The notes under the pieces are model-generated. The model was given only the letters and a program-made list of their open reading frames with translations. It did no database searches and had not been told where the DNA came from. 64,000 nucleotides of DNA from positions 62,001 to 126,000 of the forward strand of contig NZ_SMLG01000009.1 in assembly GCF_004349195.1 (NCBI RefSeq), read 5' to 3'. This DNA comes from Flavobacterium rhamnosiphilum (GTDB taxonomy: Bacteria > Bacteroidota > Bacteroidia > Flavobacteriales > Flavobacteriaceae). Position numbers and translations under genes: made by a program. Positions 52,394 to 62,199 of this stretch are shown here, piece after piece. How positions within the stretch are numbered: position 1 is the first letter of the stretch; every line of letters begins with the position of its first letter.

Positions 52394-53248
52394 CTAATCT
52401 TCAGAAACAATCGCTGTATTTTTACCCGTATTTACTTCTAATAAAACCGCTACACCTTTATCATTTATCATTGTCATATTCAACGTATCCAAAATCGCTA
52501 AATTTTTAGATATTAATCCATTAAACATATTATAAGAAATATTCATTTCTTTCAATTTATTTAATTTCTCAAGCTCAAAAGGCACTTGACCATTCATTTT
52601 ATTGTCGAATAAACTAAGATTCTCAAGTGATGCCATATTTGCCACTTCACGACTTAACCCTCCCGAAAGTTTATTACTGTTTAAAAGTAATGTTTTTAAC
52701 GTTTTTATATCATATAAAGAACTTGGTATTTGCCCTACTATTTCATTATTGAATAAAGACAGAATTTCTAATTGATTCAAAGCGCCTATTTGCATTGGCA
52801 ATTCTCCTGAAATCAAATTCATATACAATTCTAAATTTTTCAAATTAGCCATTTCACAAATAGAAGAAGGAATCGTTCCTGAAATTTTATTGAAAGAAAG
52901 ATCCAATACTTTCATTTCTTTTAATTTTCCGATAGAAGAAGGAATCGCTCCTGATATTTGGTTTTTGTGTAAATCCAATTCCTGCAGACTTACTAAGTTT
53001 AAAATTTCTTCTGGAATTTCACCAACCAGATTATTATCTTCTAAAGTAATAGAAATTACCTTACCGTCTTGTAACTTAACACCGTGCCAGGTAGAAATTG
53101 GCGATGCTAAATCCCATTTTACTGTCCACTGATTTCCATTTGTAGATTGATATAATTTCACCAAAGCATCTTTCTCTGACTGAGAGACATCTGCCAACAT
53201 TGAAATTGAGAACAAAAGGGTTAAAAATAGAGTAGTTATATTTTTCAT
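52394..53248 (-). CDS. Exported leucine-rich repeat protein
   Basis: This 284-residue protein has a signal peptide (ITTLFLTLLFSISMLADV) and an LRRNT-like cap (LVKLYQSTNGNQWTVKWDLA, STWHGVKLQDGKV). About seven plant-type LRRs of 24 residues follow, for example LQELDLHKNQISGAIPSSIG. The final 35 residues (DTLNMTMINDKGVAVLLEV) are not LRR. It lacks a lipobox and a visible T9SS domain. It is likely periplasmic or secreted; the binding partner is unknown. Confidence 0.85.
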   Translation of the reverse strand: MKNITTLFLTLLFSISMLADVSQSEKDALVKLYQSTNGNQWTVKWDLASPISTWHGVKLQDGKVISITLEDNNLVGEIPEEILNLVSLQELDLHKNQISGAIPSSIGKLKEMKVLDLSFNKISGTIPSSICEMANLKNLELYMNLISGELPMQIGALNQLEILSLFNNEIVGQIPSSLYDIKTLKTLLLNSNKLSGGLSREVANMASLENLSLFDNKMNGQVPFELEKLNKLKEMNISYNMFNGLISKNLAILDTLNMTMINDKGVAVLLEVNTGKNTAIVSED

Positions 53249-53725
53249 AACGTTTTGGATTTATTTTTTACACACCTAAATTTACACACATTGTAGTCAA
53301 TCAGCAAATAAAATCGACAAAATACACTGTTTTATAATTTTTATAGCGTTATATCTTACAAAGATATGTGATTTTATATTAAATAAACCCGTTCAATGTA
53401 ATTAGTTTCTAAATACAATTTCACCCTTTCGAGTGATTTTCGTCAGATCCCGAAGCTTCGGAAGTATCAATGACAAAAAAATGCAGAACTAAAAATGGTT
53501 CTCGATACATTTTTTGTTGCATTTTACTCCACAAAAAAAAACTTCCAATGACATTTTTCACTATGTGGGACTTCGACTGCGCTCAGCCTGACAGCTTGAA
53601 TATCATTTTATAAAGCATTTTTTGTAAAAAAAATTTTACCTCGAACTGACGTTTTTAATAATTACCCCCAACAGGTTACATAATAATTTATTAAATTTGA
53701 TTTACTAATCACTAAACCCAATTTT
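53249..53725. other. Intergenic region with two REP-like sequences
   Basis: Two short palindromic-type repeats are seen: CCCGAAGCTTCGG with flanking GTCAG...CAATGAC (53449-53474), and GGGACTTCGACTGCGC to TCAGCCTGACAGC (53568-53595). I recall such strings as dispersed intergenic repeats. No gene is visible. Confidence 0.45.
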
Positions 53726-54208
53726 ATGGAAATCAATTTTCTAGCACTTTTTGTTGCTGCTTTGTCTACACTTGTAGTAGGATTTGTTTGGTACAATCCA
53801 AAAGTTTTTGGAACAATTTGGATGAAAGAATCCGGCATGACTGAAGAAAAAATGAAAGGAGGAAATATGCTCTTGACATTTGGAATATCATTACTGTATG
53901 CTTTTTTCATAAGCTTTGTACTTCAAATGATAACAATACATCAATTTGGTGCATTAGGAATGGTGGGAGGAGATCCAAGTATCGCCAAACCTTCCTACGA
54001 AGCTTTTATGGCAGATTATGGATCGGCATTTAGAACTTTTAAGCACGGAGCTTTACATGGCTTTCTGACTGGACTATTTTTGGTATTACCAGTTATAGGA
54101 ACTAATGCGTTATACGAAAAAAGAAGCTTCAAATACACGCTCGTTACCGGTGGTTTTTGGATAGTATGCTTTATGATTATGGGAGGCATTATTTGCGCTT
54201 GGAAATAA
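53726..54208 (+). CDS. DUF1761 membrane protein
   Basis: This 160-residue protein has four membrane segments (about 5-22, 50-70, 108-126, 137-157) and the DUF1761 pattern VGFVWYNPKVFGTIWMKESG near residue 18. The family is of unknown function. It converges with phhB at a 15-bp-stem terminator. Confidence 0.85.
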   Translation: MEINFLALFVAALSTLVVGFVWYNPKVFGTIWMKESGMTEEKMKGGNMLLTFGISLLYAFFISFVLQMITIHQFGALGMVGGDPSIAKPSYEAFMADYGSAFRTFKHGALHGFLTGLFLVLPVIGTNALYEKRSFKYTLVTGGFWIVCFMIMGGIICAWK

Positions 54209-54224
54209 TTACAAAAAATATCAA

Positions 54225-54268
54225 AATAAATTTCGTCTTCGAATACTACAAGACGAAATTTATTTTTA
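54225..54268. terminator. Bidirectional terminator between DUF1761 and phhB
   Basis: AATAAATTTCGTCTT (54225-54239) pairs perfectly with AAGACGAAATTTATT (54250-54264), followed by T residues. Confidence 0.88.
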
Positions 54269-54544
54269 TTTAATTTGCTCAATGGCTTTGGCTAAATCTA
54301 TATCTTTATCAGTAACACCATTTGCATCATGTGTAGTCAGCCTGATTGTCACTTTATTATACACATTGAATAATTCCGGATGGTGATTTCTTTTCTCAGC
54401 CATCACTCCTACTTGTACTATAAAACCTAATGCTTGAGTGAAATCTGAAAAGACAAACTTTTTCTCTATTCCATTATTAGCAAATTGCCAGTCTTTAAGC
54501 GCTTTTAACTCTGATTGAATTGTCTCTGCTGAATAGGTTTTCAT
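54266..54544 (-). CDS. phhB: 4a-hydroxytetrahydrobiopterin dehydratase
   Basis: This 92-residue protein (PCD/DCoH) has the signature [20 protein letters not shown] near 50-69 and [16 protein letters not shown] at the end. It dehydrates 4a-hydroxy-tetrahydropterin made by aromatic amino acid hydroxylases, regenerating the cofactor. The hydroxylase in this window is 42 kb away, so the two are not in an operon but probably work together. Confidence 0.95.
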   Translation of the reverse strand: MKTYSAETIQSELKALKDWQFANNGIEKKFVFSDFTQALGFIVQVGVMAEKRNHHPELFNVYNKVTIRLTTHDANGVTDKDIDLAKAIEQIK

Positions 54545-54640
54545 AATTTATTTTTTAATTTATATAAAGTTAGTTAATTTCGAGACATTGAGAAATACTT
54601 TAACTTTATTAACTAATTTTGAAAAAAATTACCATTCCAT

Positions 54641-55789
54641 TTGAATATACCTTATTCTTTTAAAATTTACAGCTCCATAGCTGAACTTCCCAAAAACTGG
54701 GATGATTTAGCTGTTTCAACCATTTTTTTATCCAAAAAATACCTGGAGATTTTAGAGAAATCATCTCCAGAGAACATGATGTGTCATTTTATTGGACTAT
54801 TCGAAAATGAAACTTTAATAGGCATTGCACTTTCTCAATTTTTAGATTTAAACCAACTGGAGTCTTTTGGAGATCGGGATAAATGCATTAAAACCACTGT
54901 TCGAAATTTAGTTTTCAGAAATTTAGGTTCTCATGTCCTTGTAATTGGAAACAATATGCTGACCGGGCAAAATTCTTTTGCATTATCGGAATCTATTGAT
55001 AAAAAGAAAGCGTTGCAAACCTTGAAATCAGCAACAATAGCGTTGAAAAAAATGTTTCAGTCTAAAGGAAAAAAAATTCACATTACCACCTATAAAGATT
55101 TCCACAAAGAAGACATTACGAGCTTTGCCATTCCGGAATTTAAAAATGATTATCAGTTTTCGACACAGCCTAATATGGTTTTTCACATTAATGAAAACTG
55201 GAAATCAGAACAAGATTACATCGACTCTCTTTCAAAAAAATACAGAGATCAGCATAAAAGAGCCCGAAAAAAAGCAGCAGTTATTGAGAAAAGAAAAATG
55301 CATTTGGAAGACATTATAGCTTTAGAAGATACTATTTATGATTTGTATTTTCATGTAGCCAAAAATGCCCCTTTCAATACTTTTTTCCTGCCTAAAAACC
55401 ACTTCAGGATTTTTAAAGAAATCTTTAAAGACAAATTTCTTTTTTATGGTTATTTTATTGATGAAAAATTAATTGGATTTAATACTTTAATAAAAAATGG
55501 TTCCATAATGGACACTTATTTCCTGGGGTATGACGAAAGTATTCAACGCGAAAAAATGTTGTATTTGAACATGCTCTATGATATGATAGCGTATTCTATT
55601 AATAAAGGCTTTAAGGAAATTGTGTTTGCTAGAACAGCATTGGAAATCAAAAGTTCTGTTGGCGCAAAACCTGTAAAAATGTACGGTTTTATAGCACACA
55701 GCAACCCGATAGTCAACTCATACATGCCAAAAATATTTAGATATCTGGAGCCTGAAACCAATTGGCAGGAGCGAAACCCTTTTAAATAA
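54641..55789 (+). CDS. GNAT/FemAB-like acyltransferase domain protein
   Basis: This protein is about 382 residues long and resembles the peptidogalycan-biosynthesis/FemAB-like GNAT group. The first half has SIAELPKNWDDLAVSTIFLS, and a central KKYRDQHKRARKKAAVIEK near 207-225 is followed by a second domain with GYFIDEKLIGFNTLIKNG. No ATG is available; the TTG at 54641 is chosen since an in-frame stop lies 21 bases upstream. The substrate is unknown. It converges with the lipid kinase gene, overlapping it by eight bases. Confidence 0.7.
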   Translation: MNIPYSFKIYSSIAELPKNWDDLAVSTIFLSKKYLEILEKSSPENMMCHFIGLFENETLIGIALSQFLDLNQLESFGDRDKCIKTTVRNLVFRNLGSHVLVIGNNMLTGQNSFALSESIDKKKALQTLKSATIALKKMFQSKGKKIHITTYKDFHKEDITSFAIPEFKNDYQFSTQPNMVFHINENWKSEQDYIDSLSKKYRDQHKRARKKAAVIEKRKMHLEDIIALEDTIYDLYFHVAKNAPFNTFFLPKNHFRIFKEIFKDKFLFYGYFIDEKLIGFNTLIKNGSIMDTYFLGYDESIQREKMLYLNMLYDMIAYSINKGFKEIVFARTALEIKSSVGAKPVKMYGFIAHSNPIVNSYMPKIFRYLEPETNWQERNPFK

Positions 55790-56672
55790 CTTCACCATTT
55801 AAATTTGGAACAGCCACTTTCATTTGTTTGGGTAAAATTTCAATATTCAGTTTTGTTTCGGCACCGCAATATTCCCCATCGATTTGAAAACTAACTGGGA
55901 CATTTGTCCTAACAATTGCTTTATCCGTAGAAATTATGACTACATCGTCGGAATCTATCGGCATATTACCAGAAATAATTTTCCCCAGCACCAGCAGATC
56001 CAAATTTTTCAAAATAACTAATTCAAACTTTCCATCGTCCATAATACCATTGGGATTAATAGAAACTCCTGTGCCGTATTTTTGAGAGTTCGCAATTACA
56101 ATCATTCTTGCCGTACATTCAATCGTTTCAAAATCGCCTGTAATTGTTGCTGTGAAAGGATCATCTAAATCAATTAAAGTACTGAAAGTTTGTAAAAAAT
56201 AGCCCCATTTTCCTCGAATACTACTACTTTCATAGTTCTTAATCATTTCCGCATTTACGCCCAAGTCACTTAAATGAATGCTTTTTTTCCCATTGATAGA
56301 AATCATGTCTATTTCCATATAATCATTATGAAAAGCGATTTCTAAATTCTCTTCGGTTGTGGATGGCAAATTTAAATCTACCGCTAAACCATTGGCGGAG
56401 CCAGCCGGTAGAATCCCAATAATAACATCGTGGTTTTCCATCGCTTCAGCAACCATTTTTATAGTTCCATCACCTCCCGCCACAACAATTCGTCCTGGAT
56501 TATAGGTTTTATAGAGTACTTTTATATTCTCAATATCTGATACACCCGAAGTATTATAAATCACAAGATTCAAATTCTCTTTTCCGGCAAAAATTGTCGC
56601 TGCATCAACCAAATCTGATTTGTCAATATTTCCAGAGACAGGATTTACAACCAGCATAATATTTTTTTTCAA
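55782..56672 (-). CDS. Diacylglycerol/lipid kinase family protein
   Basis: This 296-residue protein has the lipid-kinase catalytic signature GGDGTIKMVAEAM (residues 66-78), an N-terminal NPVSG motif (10-14), GILPAGSANGLA near 90, and QIDGEYCG near 268. These are the marks of DAGK_cat/YegS-type enzymes. It would phosphorylate diacylglycerol or a related lipid. It is divergent from an App1-type phosphatase, the reverse activity. Confidence 0.9.
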   Translation of the reverse strand: MKKNIMLVVNPVSGNIDKSDLVDAATIFAGKENLNLVIYNTSGVSDIENIKVLYKTYNPGRIVVAGGDGTIKMVAEAMENHDVIIGILPAGSANGLAVDLNLPSTTEENLEIAFHNDYMEIDMISINGKKSIHLSDLGVNAEMIKNYESSSIRGKWGYFLQTFSTLIDLDDPFTATITGDFETIECTARMIVIANSQKYGTGVSINPNGIMDDGKFELVILKNLDLLVLGKIISGNMPIDSDDVVIISTDKAIVRTNVPVSFQIDGEYCGAETKLNIEILPKQMKVAVPNLNGEVI

Positions 56673-56736
56673 ACTTTTTCTTCTTTTATTGACTAAAAAT
56701 AATTAAATTCAACTGCAATCAAAAGTACTACAATAA

Positions 56737-57705
56737 ATGAAACCAATTTTAAAATTATATCGTGGCTATGCTAATGAACAGGAATTAATTGTGATGGGAC
56801 ATGTTTTTAAACCAACAACAATTAAAGAGTATAATTTTCAGAAAAAAAATCTGAAAAATGCTACTTCTGTAATTAAAATGTTTCAAATAAAAACACAGGC
56901 AAACGCCGATGTATACTTAGAACATAACAATGCCAAAATTCATACCAAAACGTTAATCGACGGTTATTTTAAATTTTGTGTGCCATTAGACCAAAACACT
57001 AATTATGGCTGGATTGATTATGAAGTAAGTATTGTTTACAAAAATGAGTCCATAACAACACGAGACAGTTACATTCGACCACACAAAGGAAATTTAGGAA
57101 TCATATCTGATATTGACGACACTTTTTTAGTTTCTCACACGTTGAATCCTTTGAAAAAATTATATGTTTTATTATTTAAAAACGTAAACAAGAGAAAAAT
57201 CTATGAAGATGTTGTGACGCATTATCAGGCTTTAAGTACAGCAGGAAGGGAAAATAAAGAGGAATTCAATGCTTTTTTCTATGTTTCCAGCAGTGAGTGG
57301 AATCTGTATCGTTTTATCACAAAATTCACCGAAATTCATCAGCTCCCAAGAGCAGTTTTACTATTGAAGGATATTAAAACGAGTCTCACAGATTTTTTCT
57401 TGACCGGCAGAGGCAATCACAATCATAAGTTTGACAAAATAAAACACATTTTAGAATTTTACCCAAACTTAGAATATGTGCTTCTTGGTGATGATTCACA
57501 ACACGATCCATTTTTATACGAGGCCATTTGTAAAATTTTTCCAGTTACGGTAAAAGCGGTATACATTAGGCAAACTGGTGAATCTAAAAAGGAGAAAGTA
57601 ATCGCAATTTTAAAAAATCTAGAAACCCTAAAAGTTTCTGTTTGTTACTTCAAAAATAGCAGCGAAGCCATTGCGCACTCAAAATCAATTGGAATCATTG
57701 TATAA
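56737..57705 (+). CDS. App1-type phosphatidate phosphatase (DUF2183)
   Basis: This 322-residue protein has the DxDxT-type catalytic motif in ISDIDDTFLVSHT (Asp125, Asp127, Thr129). FFYVSSSEWNLYRFITKF and LLGDDSQHDPFLYEAI follow, as in the App1 catalytic domain family. Yeast App1 is a phosphatidate phosphatase; bacterial function is inferred. It is 64 bases from the divergent lipid kinase. Confidence 0.87.
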   Translation: MKPILKLYRGYANEQELIVMGHVFKPTTIKEYNFQKKNLKNATSVIKMFQIKTQANADVYLEHNNAKIHTKTLIDGYFKFCVPLDQNTNYGWIDYEVSIVYKNESITTRDSYIRPHKGNLGIISDIDDTFLVSHTLNPLKKLYVLLFKNVNKRKIYEDVVTHYQALSTAGRENKEEFNAFFYVSSSEWNLYRFITKFTEIHQLPRAVLLLKDIKTSLTDFFLTGRGNHNHKFDKIKHILEFYPNLEYVLLGDDSQHDPFLYEAICKIFPVTVKAVYIRQTGESKKEKVIAILKNLETLKVSVCYFKNSSEAIAHSKSIGIIV

Positions 57706-57737
57706 AAAAAGAGTTCCAAATGGAACTCTCGTTTTTA
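57704..57737. terminator. Bidirectional terminator between App1-type gene and ABC-F gene
   Basis: GAGTTCC pairs with GGAACTC across AAAT (57711-57728), with A-run before and T-run after. It overlaps the ABC-F stop codon. Confidence 0.8.
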
Positions 57738-59642
57738 TAAATTATCTATTTCTTCCTGAACTATTTCCCAATCTGAGAGAAGTTTGTCCAGTTCTGCTTT
57801 TTTCTTGTTGTATGCCGTGAAAAACTTAGCATCTTCAATGTGTTTGTCATAATTAGAAGCGAGCATTTTATCATCTTGCTGAATGTCCTTTTCTAATTGC
57901 TTAATTTGACTCTCCACTTTGCTCAACTTATTCTGTAATGCTTTCCCTTTTTTCTGATCTTCATAAGAAGCTTTGTTGCTTTCTTTAGGTGCAGCCGCTT
58001 TCTGGGCATCTTTTTTCTCGACTTCCCGCATATTTTCCATATTGCGTTGCTCCAAGAAATAATTGATATCCCCTAAATATTCTTTTATTTTTTGGTCTTT
58101 GAATTCGTAAACCAAATTTGACATGCCTTGCAAGAAATCCCTATCGTGAGAAACCAGCAATAGAGTTCCACCAAATTTTTGAAGTGCGGCTTTCAAAACA
58201 TTCTTAGATTTAATATCCAAGTGATTCGTAGGCTCATCCATCAACAAAACATTAATGGGTTGCAACAATAATTTACACAACGCCAAACGGTTTCTTTCGC
58301 CTCCAGAAAGGACTTTTACCTTTTTTTCTACATCATCACCACGAAACAAGAAAGAACCCAGCATATCGCGTACTTTCATTCGGTTCGTATCTGCAGCGGC
58401 ATCTTCCATGGTTTGCAACAAAGTGATTTCGCCATCCAGATATTCAGCCTGATTTTGCGCAAAATAACCCAGCTGTACATTATGTCCTAACTTGATATTT
58501 CCTTTATATTCGAATTCATCAACTATAGCTTTAATAAAAGTTGACTTTCCTTGACCGTTTTGTCCAACAAAAGCAATTTTACTTCCGCGCTCCACCAACA
58601 GATTGATATCTTTCAAAATCGTTTTATCACCGTAGCTTTTAGTTACGTTTTCGGCTTCAATTACGACTCTCCCCGGTTCTTTTGAAACTGGAAAAGTAAT
58701 GTTCATCACCGAGTTGTCATCTTCATCGACTTCGATACGTTCTACTTTATCTAACTTTTTAATTAATGACTGTGCCATCGATGCTTTGGAAGCTTTGGCA
58801 CGGAATTTTTCGATTAATTTTTCGGTTTCTTCAATTTTTTTGGCTTGGTTTTTTTGCGTTGCCAATTGCTTTTCACGAATTTCATGACGCAATTCTAAAT
58901 ATTGAGAATAGGGTTTATTGAAATCATACGCTTTACCAAGGGAAATTTCGATAGTTCTATTGGTAACGTTATCCAAAAACATTTTATCGTGTGAAACAAT
59001 CACCACAACTCCAGGATAATTACGAAGGAAACTTTCTAACCAAATGATACTTTCTATATCCAAGTGATTCGTAGGCTCATCCAGTAACAAAACATCATTG
59101 GCCTGTAATAATAATTTGGCTAATTCGATACGCATTCTCCATCCACCAGAAAAAGTTTCGGTTTGATTATCGAATACGTCTCTTTTAAATCCTAAACCAA
59201 GTAAAATTTTCTCTGTATCACCCACATAATTATAACCACCCAATAATTCAAAACGGTGCGTATAATCAGACAAGTCTTCAATAATTTGGCTGTATTCATC
59301 ACTTTCATAATCAGTTCTTGTAACTAACAAGTGATTGATTTCTTCGAGCTTTTTCTCAACAATTTTAATCTCAGTAAAAGCTTCATACGCTTCTTCAAGA
59401 ACTGTTCTTCCTTGTTCAAAATCGATATCCTGACGCAAGAATCCCATGCGAAGATCTTTCTCTTGAGAAATAACACCTGAATCAGGAGCAAAATCTTTTG
59501 CCAACATTTTAAGCATGGTCGATTTTCCCGCTCCGTTCTTCCCAACAAGACCCACACGGTCTCCGGCACCCAATCGAAAGGTAACTTCTTCAAATAAATA
59601 AGTACCACCAAACGAAACGGATAAATTGTGTATATTAAGCAT
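57735..59642 (-). CDS. ABC-F family ATPase
   Basis: This 635-residue soluble protein has two ABC domains: Walker A GKNGAGKST near 36 with signature FSGGWRMR near 165, and Walker A GQNGQGKST near 352 with LSGGERNRL near 440. A linker joins them, and a C-terminal coiled coil runs from about 540 to 635. No membrane part is present. ABC-F proteins act on the ribosome; the subfamily is Uup/EttA-like and cannot be fixed by eye. Confidence 0.92.
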   Translation of the reverse strand: MLNIHNLSVSFGGTYLFEEVTFRLGAGDRVGLVGKNGAGKSTMLKMLAKDFAPDSGVISQEKDLRMGFLRQDIDFEQGRTVLEEAYEAFTEIKIVEKKLEEINHLLVTRTDYESDEYSQIIEDLSDYTHRFELLGGYNYVGDTEKILLGLGFKRDVFDNQTETFSGGWRMRIELAKLLLQANDVLLLDEPTNHLDIESIIWLESFLRNYPGVVVIVSHDKMFLDNVTNRTIEISLGKAYDFNKPYSQYLELRHEIREKQLATQKNQAKKIEETEKLIEKFRAKASKASMAQSLIKKLDKVERIEVDEDDNSVMNITFPVSKEPGRVVIEAENVTKSYGDKTILKDINLLVERGSKIAFVGQNGQGKSTFIKAIVDEFEYKGNIKLGHNVQLGYFAQNQAEYLDGEITLLQTMEDAAADTNRMKVRDMLGSFLFRGDDVEKKVKVLSGGERNRLALCKLLLQPINVLLMDEPTNHLDIKSKNVLKAALQKFGGTLLLVSHDRDFLQGMSNLVYEFKDQKIKEYLGDINYFLEQRNMENMREVEKKDAQKAAAPKESNKASYEDQKKGKALQNKLSKVESQIKQLEKDIQQDDKMLASNYDKHIEDAKFFTAYNKKKAELDKLLSDWEIVQEEIDNL

Positions 59643-59715
59643 GTATTGTTATTTTATTCCTTTTCGAATGCGTAAATTTGTAACTCTAAGAAAGGAAAAA
59701 TTAAATTTTTTGCAA

Positions 59716-60099
59716 ATGTTAAAAAAAGGATCCAAATTATATAGCATTTTAACAGGAACTTGTCCTAAATGTCAGAATGAGAGTATGTATTTGGATAAAA
59801 ATCCGTTACATTTCAATAAAATCTTGAAAATGCATGAAAATTGCAGCCATTGTGGTTTAAGATATCAAATTGAACCTTCCTTTTTTTATGGCGCAATGTA
59901 TGTCAGTTACGGATTGAATGTTGCTGTTGGAATTACAGCCTTTATTATCTCTTTTGTACTATTTGGTTCCAGCCTTAAAGTGGCATTTATTGCTATAATT
60001 GCATCACTTATTGTCTTATTCCCATTTATCTTGCGATGGTCCAGAAACATATATATCAATATGTTTGTTTCGTATGATCCAAAAACGAAACAAAAATAA
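59716..60099 (+). CDS. DUF983 zinc-ribbon membrane protein
   Basis: I place the start at ATG 59716 (MLKKGSKLYSILTGTCPKCQ), as longer frames add a non-family tail. It has a treble-clef-like pair, CPKC and CSHCG, then two membrane segments (about 57-83 and 85-105), in 127 residues. The family is of unknown function. It is divergent from the ABC-F gene. Confidence 0.85.
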   Translation: MLKKGSKLYSILTGTCPKCQNESMYLDKNPLHFNKILKMHENCSHCGLRYQIEPSFFYGAMYVSYGLNVAVGITAFIISFVLFGSSLKVAFIAIIASLIVLFPFILRWSRNIYINMFVSYDPKTKQK

Positions 60100-60101
60100 T
60101 A

Positions 60102-61154
60102 CTATTGCTGCCCTTTAGGCAGAAATCTGTTAATATCAATTTCCTTATTTAAAGGCAGCTGATTTTCTATATTTTCAAATAATGCTTTTGCCATTGCCGG
60201 TCCTAGCATGACTCCTCTAGTTCCCAAACCATTCAGAATATGTATTGATTCATAATTTTGATGTGTTCCTACTAACGGTCTTCTGTCTTTTACAGTAGGT
60301 CGAACGCCGGCAAAATGCTCTATAATTTCAAAATCGCAGCTGATAATTTCTTTTATTCTTGTTACTAATTCCGTTTTTCCCTCTTCAGTAGGCAAATCTG
60401 TTTTATCTTTCCAATTATACGTTGCTCCAACTTTGAATAAATCATTCCCTAGTGGCAAAATAAATACACTTGTATTTACAATTACATCTAAATCCAACTC
60501 AGGCGCTTTAATAATAAAAAGCTCACCTTTGGTTCCGTCTAAAGGCAAATGATTGAAATAAGGATTGGCATGCATACCGAAACCTTCCGCAAAAATGATA
60601 TGCTTGGCTTGAATATTTTTATAATGAATACTGTCCGATTCAATTTTTAAAGCATCATAATCAAATGCTTCTTCTTGAAATAAATTGTTTTGTTTCAGGT
60701 ATTCCCTGTATTTATTTAAGAGCAAAGCGGTGTCCACATAACCCGTTTGTAAAACTTCGCCATACCCGTAAGGAGAATCAATTCCTATATATTTTTTAGA
60801 AATTAATTGTGTAGATAAAAAAGGAGCCAGCGCTATTTTATCCGAAGCAGCAAACCAATTATTCTGTTCTTCAACGGAAAAGAATTTTCTTAAAATAGGG
60901 CTTTTGAAATCAACTTTGCAATTTAATTTTTCTTCTAAAAAAGTATAAAATTCATTCATCAATACTAATTGCTCTTGAGCCTGCCACACCTCGCTAAAAC
61001 GTTTTAAAATAACCGGATTATACAAACCTCCTGCAATTTTGGATGAATTTTGAGAATTATTATCCAATACAAAAATAGATTTATCATTACGCAAAGCAAT
61101 CTCTGCAAATGAAATACCTGCTAAACCAGAACCAATAATTAAATAATCAATCAT
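60102..61154 (-). CDS. FAD-dependent oxidoreductase (DAO family)
   Basis: This protein is about 350 residues long, started at ATG 61154 so that the FAD-binding strand begins at residue 2 (IDYLIIGSGLAGISFAEIAL). Gly-rich elements GGLYNPVILKRFS near 42 and GAGV-like RPTVKDRRPLVG near 290 are typical of DAO/MnmC-like oxidases. The substrate is probably an amino acid or amine, not determined. It lies beyond the gldN terminator on the same strand, so it has its own promoter. Confidence 0.85.
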   Translation of the reverse strand: MIDYLIIGSGLAGISFAEIALRNDKSIFVLDNNSQNSSKIAGGLYNPVILKRFSEVWQAQEQLVLMNEFYTFLEEKLNCKVDFKSPILRKFFSVEEQNNWFAASDKIALAPFLSTQLISKKYIGIDSPYGYGEVLQTGYVDTALLLNKYREYLKQNNLFQEEAFDYDALKIESDSIHYKNIQAKHIIFAEGFGMHANPYFNHLPLDGTKGELFIIKAPELDLDVIVNTSVFILPLGNDLFKVGATYNWKDKTDLPTEEGKTELVTRIKEIISCDFEIIEHFAGVRPTVKDRRPLVGTHQNYESIHILNGLGTRGVMLGPAMAKALFENIENQLPLNKEIDINRFLPKGQQ

Positions 61155-61198
61155 TTGAAATAACACCTTTTAAATAAATGCAAAGTAAACACATTAAA

Positions 61199-61236
61199 AC
61201 AAAAAAACTCTTACCATTACAGTAAGAGTTTTTTAT
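61199..61236 (-). terminator. Terminator of the gld operon
   Basis: AAAACTCTTA (61204-61213) pairs with TAAGAGTTTT (61223-61232). T-tracts on the minus strand follow. It ends transcription after gldN. Confidence 0.8.
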
Positions 61237-61254
61237 TATATTTTAAAATCGGTA

Positions 61255-62151
61255 TTAATAATTCCACATATCTTGTTCGAAATTGCGAATTTTTTCTTTT
61301 ACTCTTTCCGATTCTAATAATTGATTTTGAGCGTTATCTACCATGTATTCTTCAATAGTTCTATCTCCGTATACATTTTCTTCTTTGTAAATAACACTAT
61401 TAAAACGCCTAGAGTTTAATATTTGATCAAATGAAACTGGCATCGCTGAATTTTTATCATTGAAAGCTTTTGCTTCATGTAAAACATCTCTAGCAGCTGG
61501 GAAAAATACCCAAAACAACTCAACATACTCTTTTTCTTGATTATCACTTTTCAATGAAAATACATCAGGCGTCATAGGACAAATACCAAGTAAACGATAT
61601 TTTAATTCACTTTGACGTTTGTCAAAGTACCAATATCCTTTAATCTTGTATTGAGCGACATCTTGAGCAGTAAGGTCGTAAGGAATAATATATTCCGGAG
61701 ATATATTTTGACCCGCATTGATTTGTTCCTTACCAGTGTCAGTAGTATCAACAGTAGTTAAAGAAGCTTGAATATCTTGCATGGATTTTTTAGTATTAAA
61801 ATAACCATCGGTATATACTTCAGTAATTTTACCATTCTTCATCGCTTTCGTCAATACGTCATATAAAGAACGTCTATCCGAACCAATATTTGCAGTATCA
61901 ATTGGAAAATACAAAGCAAAATTAATTTTTTCACTTAAGTCAATAATTTCCCATGTAGTCTTACTCATTAAAACATCTCTATCATGCACATAACCATAGG
62001 CTAATGGTTTGTCATTATCTGAAATGAGTTGTGCCGCAGTTTTAAGTCCTATTTGGTCCGGAGTTTTTGCATTAAGCAAATTAGATTGCCCAAAAGAGGC
62101 GAAACTTCCCGTAATAGAGACAATAGCGATTAAAAAATTTCTTAGATTCAT
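61255..62151 (-). CDS. gldN: Gliding/T9SS protein GldN
   Basis: This protein is about 298 residues long. I prefer ATG 62151 (MNLRNFLIAIVSITGSFASFG) because it gives a clean signal peptide; the frame opens further upstream. The mature part has the GldN features WEIIDLSEKINFALYFP, IKGYWYFDKRQSELKYRLLG and LFWVFFPAARDVLHEA. It forms the periplasmic ring of the type IX secretion and gliding motor together with GldK. It is the last gene of the gld cluster here. Confidence 0.93.
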   Translation of the reverse strand: MNLRNFLIAIVSITGSFASFGQSNLLNAKTPDQIGLKTAAQLISDNDKPLAYGYVHDRDVLMSKTTWEIIDLSEKINFALYFPIDTANIGSDRRSLYDVLTKAMKNGKITEVYTDGYFNTKKSMQDIQASLTTVDTTDTGKEQINAGQNISPEYIIPYDLTAQDVAQYKIKGYWYFDKRQSELKYRLLGICPMTPDVFSLKSDNQEKEYVELFWVFFPAARDVLHEAKAFNDKNSAMPVSFDQILNSRRFNSVIYKEENVYGDRTIEEYMVDNAQNQLLESERVKEKIRNFEQDMWNY

Positions 62152-62199
62152 CATGGTTTCATTATAAAATATTAAAGTAGGTTTTGACAAACGAACTCA

